Origin: Annona cherimola
Lineage: Eukaryota; Streptophyta; Magnoliopsida; Magnoliales; Annonaceae
Direction of reading: 5' to 3'
NCBI GenBank assembly: GCA_030490835.1
Contig: CM059977.1
Coordinates: forward strand, 10,258,765 to 10,322,764
Length of the DNA: 64,000 bases
This document shows, one piece after another, positions 30,191-42,889 of this stretch. How positions within the stretch are numbered: the stretch's first letter is position 1; each line of letters opens with the position of its first letter. The position numbers and the translations under genes are program-made. Below the pieces are notes generated by a model that was not told the origin of the DNA, did not search any database, and saw only the letters and a list, made by a program, of their open reading frames with translations.

Positions 30191-30935
30191 TTCACAAAAA
30201 AAAAATTACACTTGCTATGGTATAGCTGTAAACATTTTAAAATATTCATAACTTATTTGTTATAAGCTTCCCATCACAGGTATAGCAGTAATTTATGTAA
30301 AAGAGCATAGAAATAAACAACAAATAATTTTAAAAGTTATTTACCAATTAAATTAAAACTTTTTGCAACACGTTAATTGTCTAAAACAAATTTTTTTTTG
30401 GAGTGACTAATCATTAAAACAAATTTTGATTTCCATATATAGACTAGTAAAACTATCTTCTAAAAGCTGATTTGACATGTGCACTTCATACTTTTCACCA
30501 TTGTTATATTTGTAAACATTATTTTAATTTTATTCAGTTTATAAAAGATTATATACCTATTTTACCAACATTACATTGTGGTCAAGTCGGTTTAATATGA
30601 TTTATTTGTATGCATGTGTCTTCTTCTTTTTTTGGATGTAAGAAGCATGTTTCGATTTGGTTATGATGAAATAAAGATTCAATTTGGTGGCATTGGTATA
30701 TGATTTATTCCACTCGTATTGATTTGGGGAGAGAGAGTAAACGAGAGGAACCCAACTGGCTGGGCCGCTCCCTTCTAATAGTAATAAAATAAAGTTGAAA
30801 ATTGGAATAACCCGTTAATTCTATAACAAAATGACTAGCCCAATAGCTAATGTTTTCCATAGATTAAGCACATGTTATTGAGAGATCAAGAATTAATTGA
30901 GCAGATGCAGACTTTTCTCTTTTCTTTCCAATGTG
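30191..30935. other. AT-rich intergenic DNA
   Basis: No gene, RNA or clear repeat is recognised. Confidence 0.4.
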
Positions 30936-30949
30936 TTTTAGGATAATTT

Positions 30950-31450
30950 GTAAATATACGTATATAATTTTACTGTAATTATAAATATATTCATGTAGTT
31001 TTAAAAATTATAAATAATTCTTATATAGTTTGACCATAATAACAAACATGCTTATGTTTTTATGATGTTATTACTATACTACCGTGACAAATATATACAC
31101 AAATTTGCATATATGTACAAATATAATCATATCGTAATGTTGCAATAACAATACTATAACAGTGTATATATAATATGAAATTGTTTGTAATTGTTAAAAC
31201 TATATTGATATATTTATAATATATATGGAGAGCAATTCTCTTATCTTTATCATAAAATTGCAAATATACACATAAATTTACATATCTCTATAACTATAAT
31301 CATGTTGTAATTATGCTGCAACAACGGTAAAATAGTGTGTGTGTGTATATACTTACAATTATGGTCGAATCATATGAGATTATTTGTAATTTTTAAAACT
31401 GTGTTGATATATTTTTTAATATATATGGAAAGTGATTCTCTCATCTTTAT
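30950..31450. repeat. AT-rich tandem duplication of about 170-190 bp
   Basis: Two copies (about 31085-31250 and 31251-31450) share TATACACA.ATTT.CATAT, TATAATCAT.T.GTAAT, TGTTGATATATTT and ATATATGGA.AG.AATTCTC.TATCTTTAT. The left part (30950-31080) looks like a partial third copy. No coding. Confidence 0.6.
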
Positions 31451-33199
31451 TAAGTTTTTAAAGGTGGCTTACCAATTTTGTCAATGACGGGAGTCCATAT
31501 TTAGGAGGTTAGGAAACAATTCCAATCCGTGCAGGATGTGAAGTTTTTTCATGTTTTACGTTCAACTGTTGGCGTCGTGGGCTGCGAATATGAATACAGA
31601 CGAAAATCTTTGGCAGGTGGTCCCCCCAAAGAAATTGTAATTCACTTATATGTGGATTTGTATGGTTCCTGTTCTTAATACCAAATGATGTTGCATTTGT
31701 TATCAAAAAAATTTATAATTATGTAGATATATTTGTAAACTCCCTATGTTTTTATTGACTAGAAGGTAATAGGATGTTTGATTTTTCAACAATCAAAAGC
31801 ACGCCCAAAGTGATTCCATATGGTTTGAGAAAAAAATTGAAATTCTTTGATGCATATGTGAAGCTCACTTAAATCTTTCATGTATTAAACTTAATTTTTT
31901 AAAATTTATCTAGTTTTTTATTTTTTGAAAATGAATAAAAATGTCAGAGGTATCCCTTTTTTTATTAGTTTGCAAATATCAAAAAACGCTAAATAATTTT
32001 TTTTTTAAATTATCAAAATTTCAAATGTAATTAAGATGCAAATGAATAAGAACCGAGGTCTACCTACAATGTCGACAAAATAATCATAAATACTGGAGTA
32101 CCAAAAGCACATCATGTCAGAAGCACGCATTATGGATGGTCCAAATTATGTACACGGCTACTGTAACTGGGGTTGGAGTTTTTCCCGGCTTAATTAAAAA
32201 TTTTAGGACTAGCTAGACTAATGTTGGGGTTCGGAACTAATATATATGAGCCGATTGAGATTTGAGTTACCGTTGAGTTAATACGATTTTAAAATTTTAA
32301 TCAAAAAAAAAAAAATACGATTTTAAAATTAGGTTAAATTTGAGTTAATATGTTTGTAACCCCAAACAACTAATTAACGTGACCTGGCCGTTTTTAATAA
32401 CTTTTAAAAAATCCACCTATCCTTGCCAACCCCACTGTTCCACGTAATGGTTCGCCTATTTTCTCCAATGATCAATATTTTATTGTCTTTTCACAGCAGT
32501 TCACAAGGAATTTTTGTAATTAGAATCTTTAAAGGTTCTAACCAACATCTTAGTTAGTGGAGATTATGTGTTAATTTTATTTACTGTTGTTAAAAAAAAT
32601 TTCTGCAATCGGAAAATTTGCATCAGAAACTATGTAACTGTGAGTATTGGCGTTTTAGACCATGCATATTAGTATTTTAGACTCCGAAATTTATGTATTA
32701 GCATTTTAAATTATTTAAAATTTAGAACTTTACATTTTGAACGCTGAGATCGAGTTTACGGCGTCACATATGCTCTAAGCTCCCTTAGGACACATGAATG
32801 AAAATGAAATCACATGCACTGTTTCAAAACTGCAGCCCCAGACAAACAAAAGCAATTACTCCTGGAGGCCTCACCGCATTACTGCTTCCGTCGCTATTTC
32901 TTTCCTCCAGCACTATCCGATGTTGAGATTCCCCCTTTGATTTTCACTTACGCTAGGTCCAGCATGCTTTCTCCATACGTTTCTGTTTTTGTTTTTTTTT
33001 TTTTTTTCAACACCCCACTTTAGCACATCATAACTATTTGCATATATTCATTTTTCTCTTTTTTAGCATGTCACGTCACACATCATGCATTTCACAAAAA
33101 AAAAAAAAAAAAAAAAAAGATTTTCATATAAAACAAATTCATCTCTACTACAACATCCTTTTTTTCTTTTAAAAAAAAAACAACAACAATATTAGATAA
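31451..33199. other. Gene-free AT-rich DNA
   Basis: No gene is supported. It contains homopolymer runs (A-run at about 33095-33118, T-run at about 32992-33007) and otherwise unremarkable sequence. Short open frames at 31509-31706 and 32814-33023 resemble nothing known. Confidence 0.4.
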
Positions 33200-33590
33200 T
33201 TGGAACCCAATCCTATGCATCCGGGTGCACTTACTCAGGTGCATTAAACCCATTTTAACTCATTTTTTTATTTTTTAAATTTTTTTATAAAATTATTAAT
33301 CTTAGTGTATTTAATATATGTACCAGTTTTTAACATTTTTGGATTATTTTAGATATTTATTTTTAATTTTTGAAAATCAGTGGCACTTTAGGTAATTTAA
33401 ATTTACTAAAATGCCATTGATTTTTAAAAATAAAAAATAAATATCTAAAATACTCCAAAAATAGTGAAAATTAATACACATGTTAAATATGCTTAGATTA
33501 GTAGTTGTATAAAAATATTTAAAAATATATTAATGCACCCGGGTGCACTGAAGCTAAGTGCAACTAGGTGCATAGGATGGGATCCTAGTT
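33200..33590. mobile_element. Fold-back MITE
   Basis: Long imperfect inverted repeat: GAACCCAATCCTATGCATC and CGGGTGCAC at the left face CCGGGTGCAC and TGCATAGGATGGGATCC at the right. The inner arms TTTTTATAAAATTATTAATC and TAGATATTTATTTTTAA...TTAAAAATAAAAAATAAATATCTA also pair. It shares arm blocks with the elements at 14448 and 18215. Confidence 0.8.
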
Positions 33591-34440
33591 CATTTGCCGT
33601 TGACAAAAATAAATAAATCTGTTTTTTCTTTTTTTTCCATCTCGCTCAACTCGTCCAGCATGCCATTGCATATCTTTTTTAAAAAAATTTATTTGCACAC
33701 AAAGCGTCATTACTTCCAGCGTTTTTTCTTACCAAAAAAAAAAATTTCAACAAAAGAATAAATGGGAGCAGCTTAGTGGGCAGATAAACCTTCTTCTTCT
33801 CCACTCAATTTTTGCAAGCAAATCACAATCCATCACTAGAAGCTCCTCAAATGCAGAACATACAAGGAAGAAGCAGTCCAGCCACCTAGGAAGGTTTTAA
33901 ATTTACTCCTTAGTTAACGGCTGTTGAGAAGGCAAATAACGTGTGCAATATGTACACTTTTATGAAAAGTGTAATTTTAACAGGTGAAAGCTCCATTGAA
34001 AATTTGACCATGGTACAAAGAATATAGAAAATATTAATTAGGAAATTATCCCCAGAAGCCAGTTAACAGCATGGTGAGGAGTGAAATTTACCAGAACAAC
34101 GCAAATTCGAGTGTCAATGAAAGCATTGTTGTTATTTTGTTTTTCCCAACTCTTAAATTCTTTACCACGTCGAAGCCAGATCCGGAACACCCGTTCAAAC
34201 CCAAGCAACGTAGCAGAAATTAATTCGCCGGAAGATAAGCCATACACAGGGCAATGCCCGTTGAGAAATGGCTTTTTAAGCCAAGACGGAGATGGAGCTT
34301 GGAGGAAAGTGGTTTATTTCCTTTGTTTGGGTACTTTAGATGAGCATTAGATCAACGAAAGTTAGATTTGGAATGGGAAACTGGTGTTAACACGACCCGT
34401 TAGATTGCAAATATGGCATCTAGGGAGGGAGTTCGTCTTC
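33591..34440. other. Intergenic DNA
   Basis: No gene is recognised. Overlapping opposite-strand open frames around 34038-34350 have no recognisable motif. Confidence 0.4.
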
Positions 34441-35263
34441 ATACTATTTCTTGGAAAACCCATCTGCAGATTTATTGCGATCCCAAATTTTCGAGGTAGA
34501 AATTCATGAAATAATGCTACATGTGTGCAAGTCGGCTTGTAATAATAATACACACAAGCCTAAAATAAATTTTAGGATGGGAAAAGAACAGGTATTGAGC
34601 TGCTTTCATGGCTGCCAAACTGACGAGATCCAGGGAGAAGACGCTGAGATTTTGGGGTTTTGCTTTTTGGAACTTTTACAGGAAGTTCCCCAGGAAAAAC
34701 GGAAACTGCAGAAAACCTCTGCTAGAAGGACCCCCGGATGACAGCCTCTTACCGCTTTGGCCCTGGGCCTGCAGGATGTTCTAGGGAGCCCAGCTACTTC
34801 GCTGGCTCGTGGGCCCAGTAGATTCGGTGGAGAGGGAAGCCAGGCGGGGCACAGCAGAGACACGCCGGCGACAGCACTTTGGTGATGGCGGTTAACTCCG
34901 GCGACTGCTGAACTAGGCTTGGCCTGTGGGTCCAACTGCGGCCCAGAACGACCGCCAGCGGGCTCATCGCCCAGGCCCACGAATTTTGGCGTCCCTAACT
35001 CCGACTTAATTATCCAAGAGTTAATTTCTAGGTTTTTAAACCTTTTGGATCAGATGGAAGGCTTTGATTTTTCATTTGATGCACAGATCATGAGGTTTAG
35101 ACAACCAGATGTGTAACTCATGATCAAGGCATGGTCTATGGGCCACTTGAATTGATTGTACTGGTTTTGGGCAGATAAGCTTGGTGGAGGAGACCATTAA
35201 GGTAGATATGGAGTGAGAAAGAGAAATATTTGGGTTTGTTATATCCTGAGATACAGAATGCAC
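34441..35263. other. GC-richer segment with unresolved open frames
   Basis: About 34700-34990 is clearly more GC-rich than its surroundings, and long frames are open on both strands (for example the minus frame 34980-34606, 124 aa, rich in Pro/Ala/Ser). I see no domain, signal peptide or splice pattern that ties it to a gene; it may be a retroelement fragment. Confidence 0.3.
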
Positions 35264-35796
35264 CCCACACTCATGAATATTTATTTTCTACTTATTGAGA
35301 TTTGTTCATGTCATTTATGTGTTGTTGCCTCACAAATACTATAGCAAGTGGATCTTAGGTGCGTTAAAGGGAGAACTTTGAAAAGCATGACTAGATTAAA
35401 AAATTTATTCATTTACTTTGGCTACTTTTCATTATGATAGCACTGTAATAATTGATTGTGCCAAACTAACTGGACAAGTATCCAACTCTTATTATCCGCT
35501 TTTAGATTTAATGCAAATTGCTATATGTTTCCTTTCATGCAAGTATGTACAAGCCGAACATATGATAGATCCTGGCGGGTAAAACCCTCATGTCCAAGCC
35601 CAACATAAAAATGCTAATTTTAGGATTGGGGCGTTACAACGTGTAACATCGTTTAATTATTATGTATTTGATTAAATTATAAATATAATAACAAAAGAGA
35701 AAGAACAGGAGGCATATCACGGAATGGGTATTATGGATGACATGCACGTTAAGATTGGAACGAAACGTGGCAAGTATATACCGAGGAAGGAAAAAG

Positions 35797-35827
<31 letters not shown>

Positions 35828-35863
35828 ACTTTTACACATTTTAGATGTACGCTGTTTGTTAAG
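35264..35863. other. Intergenic DNA with a poly-T run
   Basis: No gene. A T-run of nearly 30 bases at about 35796-35824 could be the tail of a retroposed sequence or a slippage product. Confidence 0.4.
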
Positions 35864-37340
35864 GCCTGAAAAATTTTCAAACTTAATTTTTAAAAAGAGA
35901 ATTTTTAACTAAAATTTTTCAATCTAAAACTTGTTACTTTCATAATTATCATATTTTAAAATTATTTCTTTACTTCTTCTTATATAATTACATTATTTTT
36001 AGTTATTTCTATTCAATTACTTATACATCTAATATAGTTATTTTAATTTTACTTTCACAATTACCACCTTTTTTAATTTATTTCTTCACTTTTTCTTATA
36101 TAACTACTTTACTTTTCACTCGTTTCTATATAATTATTCATACATCTAATGCAATTATTTTAACTTTATTCTTTTTTAATCCTCATTATTGGTCTTATCA
36201 TATAACATCGTTTTTCAAGTTTTAAAATATTTTTCACTAAAATTTTTATTACTTTCTAAGTATGCCATGTAATTTAATATCTAAGTTATCTAACAATTTA
36301 TTGTTTTCAATTATTACATGTACTTTTAATCATTATTTTATATTATATAATTATTTTACCTATTATATCCTTGCTCTTTTTACTCCTATTTTATTTTTTT
36401 CTGTTTGCTCTTAAAAATTATACATAACTCTTTCATTTATTAAATTTGTTTTTTATTTTTCTCTAATTATTTTACTTTATTATTATTATTAGACATCTAT
36501 CCATTTAGTCTGTCTATCTGATTTCTCTTTACTTTGTCTATCCGTCTATCGAAAAGTTTTTTCTTTATTTTTCTCTAATTATTTTGCTTTATTATTATTA
36601 TTTCCACATCTATCCATTTAATATGTCCATCTAGTTTGTCTTTACTTTCAATTTATTTAGGACATATTTGTTAACCAATAAAAATTTTCATTTTACACAA
36701 TTATCTGACTTTTTCTAATTATTACTTCATTTCTTCTTATATAACTATCTTACTTTTTTTAATTATTTCTTTACTTCTTTTATATAACTATCTTACTTTT
36801 TAGTCATTTCTATATAATTTACTCATACATCTAACCAATATTATTACACCTACCTTCTCATATTATTTGTCCATCTAGTTTTTCTTTGCCTTCAATTTAT
36901 TTAGGACATATTTGTTAACCAATAAAATTTTTCATTTTACACAATTATCTTACTTCTAATTATTACTTACTGCTTCTTATATAACTATGTTACTTTTTAG
37001 TCATTTCTATATAATTTATTTTACTTTTTAGTCATTTCTATATAATTTACCCATACAGCTAACCAATATTATTACTCCTACCCTCTCATATTATTTTCTT
37101 ACATTTTAAAATTTTACGCTAAAAATCTTGCATCAAAGAGTTTTATTATTTCACTATTATTCCTACCCTATCATTTTTTTTTTTACATTTTAAAATTTTA
37201 CATCAAAAGTTTTATTTTTCACTATTACTCCTACCCTATCATATTATTTTTTTTATATTTTAAAATTTTACACTAAAATTGCTTCGAAAGCTTTATTCTT
37301 TCACAGATATACTTAGTTGACAATTTTTTAGCCCACTCAT
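35864..37340. repeat. Cluster of nested Tourist-like MITE copies with internal tandem repeats
   Basis: Many reverse-orientation copies of MITE blocks (CTTATATAACTA..TTACTTTT, CATTTCTATATAATT, TTTTCAATCTAAAAC, CCTATCATATTATTT). A unit of about 245 bp containing TTTAGGACATATTTGTTAACC is repeated at 36658 and 36901. The array probably grew by MITE insertion plus unequal exchange. No coding. Confidence 0.65.
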
Positions 37341-38284
37341 TATGAGCAACAAATTTTTCACCTCCCAAACACACTAATAGCTGGCATTTTTTTAGGCCAC
37401 GGAAGCACACCCGTTATGACCGACAAATTTTCCACCAGATTTACCAAACGGAGGCGAAAATTTTTAGCGCAGCTTCGGCAGCAGTTCATTTCCGTCTGCT
37501 AACTAATTGCACTAAAATGAGAAAAAAGGAGGGGACCTAACCTAAAAATTCCATCGGGTGGCTTCAATTGTACGTAAATAAGATAATGCAAATTTTGGTG
37601 GAATTTTAAGAACATGAGATAAGCATTAGAAAAAGAAATATTTTAAGAATGGTTTGATTGATATAAAGTGATTGGGGGTAAAGATAACATAAATATATCA
37701 GTAGGAAGAAAAAATAATGGAAATAAAATAACTGGTTGGGTTGCTAAAAATGTGTATCTTATAATTCAGACGATGCATTAAATTTTCGTCAAAGGAGTTA
37801 CGTCATTCTGATGGAGTCTTTTTTTTGTCTTGGGAAGTAAACGTCGATAATGACTAATGAGATCAGTGCTCTACCGCGTGCTCTGTTTGCGTTTCGTCTA
37901 GTCGACCGGTTTCAAATTCGGAAAAAATACACTTACACGCGATTGTGATGTTTTCCTTACCTCTTTTATATGGTTTGAATTTATGACACGTCATAATCGT
38001 CATTTGCCAATGAAAGTTAATGTCTTAGTGTCCGAGTGTATGTGTTAATTCCAAAACTGAGACTGTGACTCAATGCATGCATCGACGCATTGAATGAGAG
38101 AGAGAGAGAGAGAGAGATTAACTAGCGAATAATAGCCTACTATGGATAAACTGAGTACAAAAACAGAAGTACACGACAAACTCGATGGCTCTCCACCTGA
38201 GAGAGCTCATACGAACTAGGCCAGTGCCCACTTTATTCCCACCATTTCCTATGCTAATAACAACAATAACACTGCTTCACCACC
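37341..38284. other. Intergenic DNA left of LTP gene 3
   Basis: No gene. 37595-37740 resembles 22365-22565 (AAAATTTTGG.GGAATTTTAAG, GGTTGGGTT). A GA microsatellite lies at about 38095-38118. Confidence 0.45.
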
Positions 38285-38925
38285 TCACTTCACCCTGCAC
38301 ACATTTCAAACAAACAAACATTCATTAGCATACATATTCAATACCTTTCCATTCATATTATTATCGCTATAAAAAAAAAATTCAGCATTTGTTTTATGAT
38401 CTCAGTCAATTAATTAAGTGGATCACACATGTTGTACCACAACTCAAATGGATGGATTTGATGTTGACCACATGCACCCGAACAAGTTACGTATCTTGCT
38501 TGCACTTACTCGTGTTGACAAAGATGCAAGAATAAAGAAGGAAAAGGGATAGCAGCTAGTTACTTGGAGCAGTCAGTGGATGGGTCGATCTTGTAAGGAA
38601 CGCTAACCCCGCATTTCCCGGGAAGACCTGCGGCCAAGTTGAGTTTTAAGTTTTGGATTTGGCCAGCTGCGGTTTTGAGGCAGTTGCACGCTGACTGACG
38701 GTCCGGCGTCGTCTTGGCTGCCGCATTCAGAGATTTGATTCCATTGCAGCACGCCTGCGGCTGCGTCGGCACTTTGCCCTGCAGATAAGGGATGCACTGC
38801 GCAACGGAGCTGGACACCTGCCCACACGTCATGGCAGCTTCCACATGGGCATGGGGAGAGGCCAGCAGAACAACTGCAAGCACAACGCAGACCACGGAGG
38901 CAACTTTATAAGAACTAGTAGCCAT
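38285..38925 (-). CDS. Type 1 non-specific lipid transfer protein
   Basis: Minus-strand exon 1 (38564-38925) and a 10-nt exon 2 (38285-38294), separated by a 269-bp GT-AG intron, encode 123 aa ending DCSKVK. The start at 38925 opens a signal peptide (MATSSYKVASVVCVVLAVVL, cleavage near HVEA-AMTCGQV). The mature domain has all eight cysteines (C, C, CC, CNC, C, C) and the motifs TPDRQ and PYKID, giving the usual four-disulfide, four-helix LTP1 fold expected to carry lipids outside the cell. A TATA box lies about 100 bp upstream of the start and a GA tract lies in the 5' UTR. It is similar to the gene at 21071-21894 but clearly diverged in the signal peptide and in the QIQNLKLNLAAG region. Confidence 0.94.
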
Positions 38926-38940
38926 TGCTATCAGCGGCGC

Positions 38941-38965
38941 TTCTCTCTCTCTCTCTCTCTCTCTC
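38941..38965 (-). repeat. GA microsatellite in LTP 5' UTR
   Basis: About 12 TC units on the + strand (GA in the sense direction), starting 16 bp before the start codon. Compare the tract upstream of the LTP gene at 21894. Confidence 0.9.
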
Positions 38966-39023
38966 GACTTTGAAGATTCTTGTTTGTGCTTGCTTGTATT
39001 TTGAACGGGGACGGAGGGAGGGC

Positions 39024-39031
39024 TTTATATA
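39024..39031 (-). promoter_or_regulatory. TATA box of LTP gene 3
   Basis: Minus-strand TATATAAAG, about 100 bp upstream of the start codon, in the same context (GGCTTTATATA on the + strand) as the other two LTP promoters. Confidence 0.75.
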
Positions 39032-39099
39032 GACTTTGGAACTGGGTATATGGGCATGAGTGGGAGGTGGTGGTTGGGAATTGAATGCTTTGAATTATT

Positions 39100-40405
39100 A
39101 GGTGGCAAGGTCGCAGCCAGGTAGTCCTCCATCATGTCTATACTTGGGGTGCTGCATGCCTCCTGCTTCCGCCATGTGGTTTCAAATCCTTAATGGGCAA
39201 GCAATTAATTGTTTTTCTTGTTCGTCGTCAAGTTGGTGGTTAGAATTTAATGAATTTTGGGAGGTTCAGATCATGCATCGGCCACCTGGCTAGCTGGCTA
39301 ACTAGATTTTTATGAAATATTGCTACAAATTAAAGGGGATGTCCTCTCAAACTCTTATTAGTTACTGCTAATAATACATTTTATATGAAGTGTATTAAGT
39401 CAGTCATCCTAATCTTCGCATACATGCCTTTTTTCAGGCTTGCATTTTTATTTTCAGTGGTTGTCTTGTCATTTTTCAGGCTGCTTGCGAATTAGAAGTT
39501 CTTTCTTACTGCACACTAATTTCGTTGCCGTGCTTATTATATATTGACTTCATATGATGATGGCACAAATGAATATCAAAAAGTTTCTTTTATACTTACA
39601 TCCCATTACTCCAAAGTAGACAATAATTTTTTGTTTGGCATTATATAATGTTGTAGTTGATATTATATTCAAGTTCATTCTTTTTTTTAATGGGAACAAA
39701 CTCTCACATATCTTTACGGAGATTAAGCTCCACCTATGTTAAACTAGGACACATTGTTGAGAAATTAATATTCGGACACATTTGCCGAGAGTTGAACACT
39801 TGTCCTCCCACATATTCGATAAGAGTGTTGCCACAACGTGGAACCCCTAATAGCAAAACTAAATAATAATTAATCTTTGGATAAACATTGATAATAAGAA
39901 ATTTATAAGTTGAAATGAGAAAGGATAAACAAGAGGAAAGAATGGGAAAGGTGAAAAATGAAAAAAATTAATTTGAATGTTCACATTCACATGAGTTTTC
40001 AAAGTTATAAGGAATCATTAATTAGTATATGACTCTCCGCAAATGTACCTAGTATCTAGCATCAAGTTGTACGTAATACAGATGGGCTTTCTTAACACCC
40101 ATTTCACCGTTGGCTATGCAAGGAGTATTAGCTTTTTCTCGTCTTAAATATCTAACCCAATTTTTCCATGTATAGCTGACAAATGAGTCAGGGTCACTTT
40201 TTGAAGGTTTTAAATTTTACTTTAAAAAGAGTTCCGAGTGTAACCATGAGCAAACCGCAAGTATTACCTTTCCAAGATGGAGAGATCTTTGCTTTTGATT
40301 AACTTTTTCACCTCTTTTCATGCACTTGCAAATTTATTTTAATTTTATTATCTTTACTTATAATTGTTATGTATGTTTATTATATCATATCACTCTTTCA
40401 TTTTT
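39100..40405. other. LTP upstream region and intergenic DNA
   Basis: The first few hundred bases may hold LTP regulatory DNA. Beyond that there is AT-rich sequence with no gene or repeat that I can name. Confidence 0.4.
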
Positions 40406-40650
40406 AGATGAGTCTGAGAAGTGATAAAACTTTTAGATAAAAAAATTTGTATAAAAAATTTTGAATTGGTAGAAAATAATATCTATGATATTGTAGGATA
40501 CTAATGAGAAGTAAAGACAATAAAGTTAAACTAAATAGTTAATTATATGGATAGTTTTATAGATTTGATTAGGAAAATACAATAGTTGTATAGGAAAATG
40601 AAAAGCCTTAAATTTAAAAGTTTTAGAAGTTTTTATTAAAAATAAATTTT
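40406..40650. mobile_element. Degenerate Tourist-like MITE
   Basis: Family blocks in order: GAGAAGTGATAAAACTTTTAGAT, TAGAAAATAATAT, AATGAGAAGTAAAGACAATAAAG, ATAGTTGTATAGGAAAATG and TTAAATTTAAAAGTTTTA. The ends are not clear. Confidence 0.55.
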
Positions 40651-42036
40651 CCCTTTAAATATTTCTACTTTTTCACTTTTATTTTTTGCATTCTCTAAGA
40701 TGGACCCTAATTTTAACAAATTTTTAACAAATTGGGATACATCTATCATGTGGAGAGTGAAACTCATGCAAAATATTTAATTTTTAGCTACCGATTTTTT
40801 CAAAAAGTTAAAATTTAGTTGTTGAAGAAAATTTTAGTACTAATAGTTAGTTTTATGTGTTGCATAGCAACCACTATGAAAATTTTGGTTGCCAAAAGTC
40901 CGTTATTTCTATATTTAGGCATCCAGATTTTATTTTAGTTATATAAGCATTATTAACAACAAGAAAAAAATTCGCCATTAAGAGCACAACCATAATTAAA
41001 GAAAATTTTCCTTGGTAAGGAAAAAATCTCATCACAAGAAAGAAAACATATGTATCTTTATTACTAATATGGGTTGGCCAAAAACAAACAAAATTTCTTG
41101 GAGCGAATACATGCATCATAGGCATTATGGTGTGACGGATACTGAAACTTTGAAAAATCAAAAGGGATACTTGGTGAGTAAAAAAGGCCGGATAAGTTGT
41201 CATTGATGTATATATCAAACCTATTAATAATTTACCAATTAGACGGATGGGAGTATTTACTATAGCCCTCCCTGAATATATAAGTATTTACAAAATATCT
41301 TTCCATGGTGGGAGTTATGAATGAATTTGATTTGTAACATCAGATGTCCCTGTGTATATACTACCAGTATTGGAAAATTTATATAAAACTTTCACCATGC
41401 AAGGTGGGAAGCAAGGTTCGAACCTGCGCCATATGCAGATGCGAAGACCAATCCCACCATGACAGCAAGCCCGTCATGGCCTGTCGTGAAAGTGTAGTAC
41501 TAATTACTCATCCTCTCACGTCTTCAAGCTCGCAGGTATGAGAAGTGGACCGAATTGTGGATGGAGGAGATAAAAGCTATGCAGTCGAAATTTTAGGAGC
41601 TGTAATTTTAGTTTTGTTTCTGAATTTGGTAACATGTAGCTCATTTACTGGCAGATCATGCAATGATGCGTGAGCTAACTAACTTTCTTGGTTAGATTAA
41701 TCAGTCACCTGCCTGCATTTCCATTGCCATATGTAAAGACAGCTGTAGTGTTTAATTTTGGGGATTCCACCCCAACCTCTTCAGCAAATGGGCTTGTGAG
41801 GGTGGACAGGAATCTTCCACCTTTCTCATTAGAAAAAAAAAAAAGAAGAAGAATAGCATGCAGAATTGAGTGGCTCATTCTTGTTCATTTATTTGTTGGG
41901 AGTTAGGACATGGCAAAGCTCGGAAAGTTACGAGGACCACCCGTTATTGGATATAATAATTGCCTCACAGTGACCATATAAGATAATAGGAATTTAGAAG
42001 TGTCGTGCAAAATTATATCTTAGACAAGTACATATA
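40651..42036. other. Intergenic DNA
   Basis: No gene is supported. A tRNA-like GGTTCGAACC word at about 41414 has no tRNA fold around it. Open frames at 41012-41206 (+) and 40874-41218 (-) overlap and look random. Confidence 0.4.
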
Positions 42037-42326
42037 GGGTGTGTTTGGTTGGAGGTAAAACTTTTGATGAAAAGTTTTTAGAGTAGAAGTTGTCAAATCA
42101 ATAGAAAGTAATGTGATATAATATGAGTAATGATGAGGAATAAAGAGAATAAAGTTAAAATAAATAGGTTAGTTGTATGGGTAGTTGTATAAAAATGATT
42201 GAAAAGTAGGGTATTTGTATAGAAAAGTGTGAAAAAATAATTAAAAAATAGAATAATTATGGAGAGTGAAAAGTTTTATATTGAAAAGTTTTAGTTAACA
42301 CTTTTTTGCCCTAAACAAACACACCC
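42037..42326. mobile_element. Tourist-like MITE, well preserved
   Basis: 290 bp with ends GGGTGTGTTTGG and AAACACACCC, flanked by ATA on both sides (42034-42036 and 42327-42329). The body has the family order AACTTTTGATGAAAAG, GTAATGTGATATAATATGAG, AGTTAAAATAAATAGGTTAG, ATGATTGAAAAGTAGGG and GAGAGTGAAAAGTTTTA. It is one of the cleanest copies in the window. Confidence 0.85.
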
Positions 42327-42566
42327 ATATTCACCAGTTAGCGCATCTTTTGTAAACTCAAAAATGGGTTCTATATTTTTGGATGGTCTAAAGCAACTTA
42401 TCCCAACAAATTAAAAACAAAAACCCTATCTATATATAATAACCCCCCAATCAACACCAGGATCAAAGGATGTGCCGTGCACTAGAAGTTCGCTTATGCG
42501 GCAAAAAAAAATTGCTACATATACTATAGAGCACACATTTGATTGCTATTTTACAGCATATACTTT

Positions 42567-42856
42567 AGGTGTGTTTAACAATTATATATGAAAAATTTTC
42601 ATTCTAAAACTTTTCACTTTTTATAATTACTTTATTTTAAATCATTTTTCATATCTTTGCATACAATTATCTTAACTTTCAATCATTTTTTCATAACTAC
42701 TCATATAAAACATTATCTATTTTTGACTTTATTTTTTTTACTTCTCATTATTACTCGTGTCATATTACATAATCAAAACACTTCTCACATTTCAAAAAGT
42801 ATTATACTACACTAAAAACTTCTCTTTAAAAGCTTTATCAAATGTCAAACACACTC
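42567..42856. mobile_element. Tourist-like MITE, reverse orientation
   Basis: Begins GGTGTGTTTAACA and ends TGTCAAACACACT. The inner sequence is the complement of the family (TTCTAAAACTTTTCACT, CAATCATTTTTTCATAACTA, CTTCTCATTATTACTCGTGTC). Confidence 0.7.
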
Positions 42857-42889
42857 ATTGTGTTATATACTTAAATGCAATAAAAATCA

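Noticed and set aside
41404..41430. tRNA-like T-arm word GGTTCGAACC
   Set aside because: No acceptor stem, D-arm or anticodon arm can be folded around it on either strand; probably a repeat fragment.
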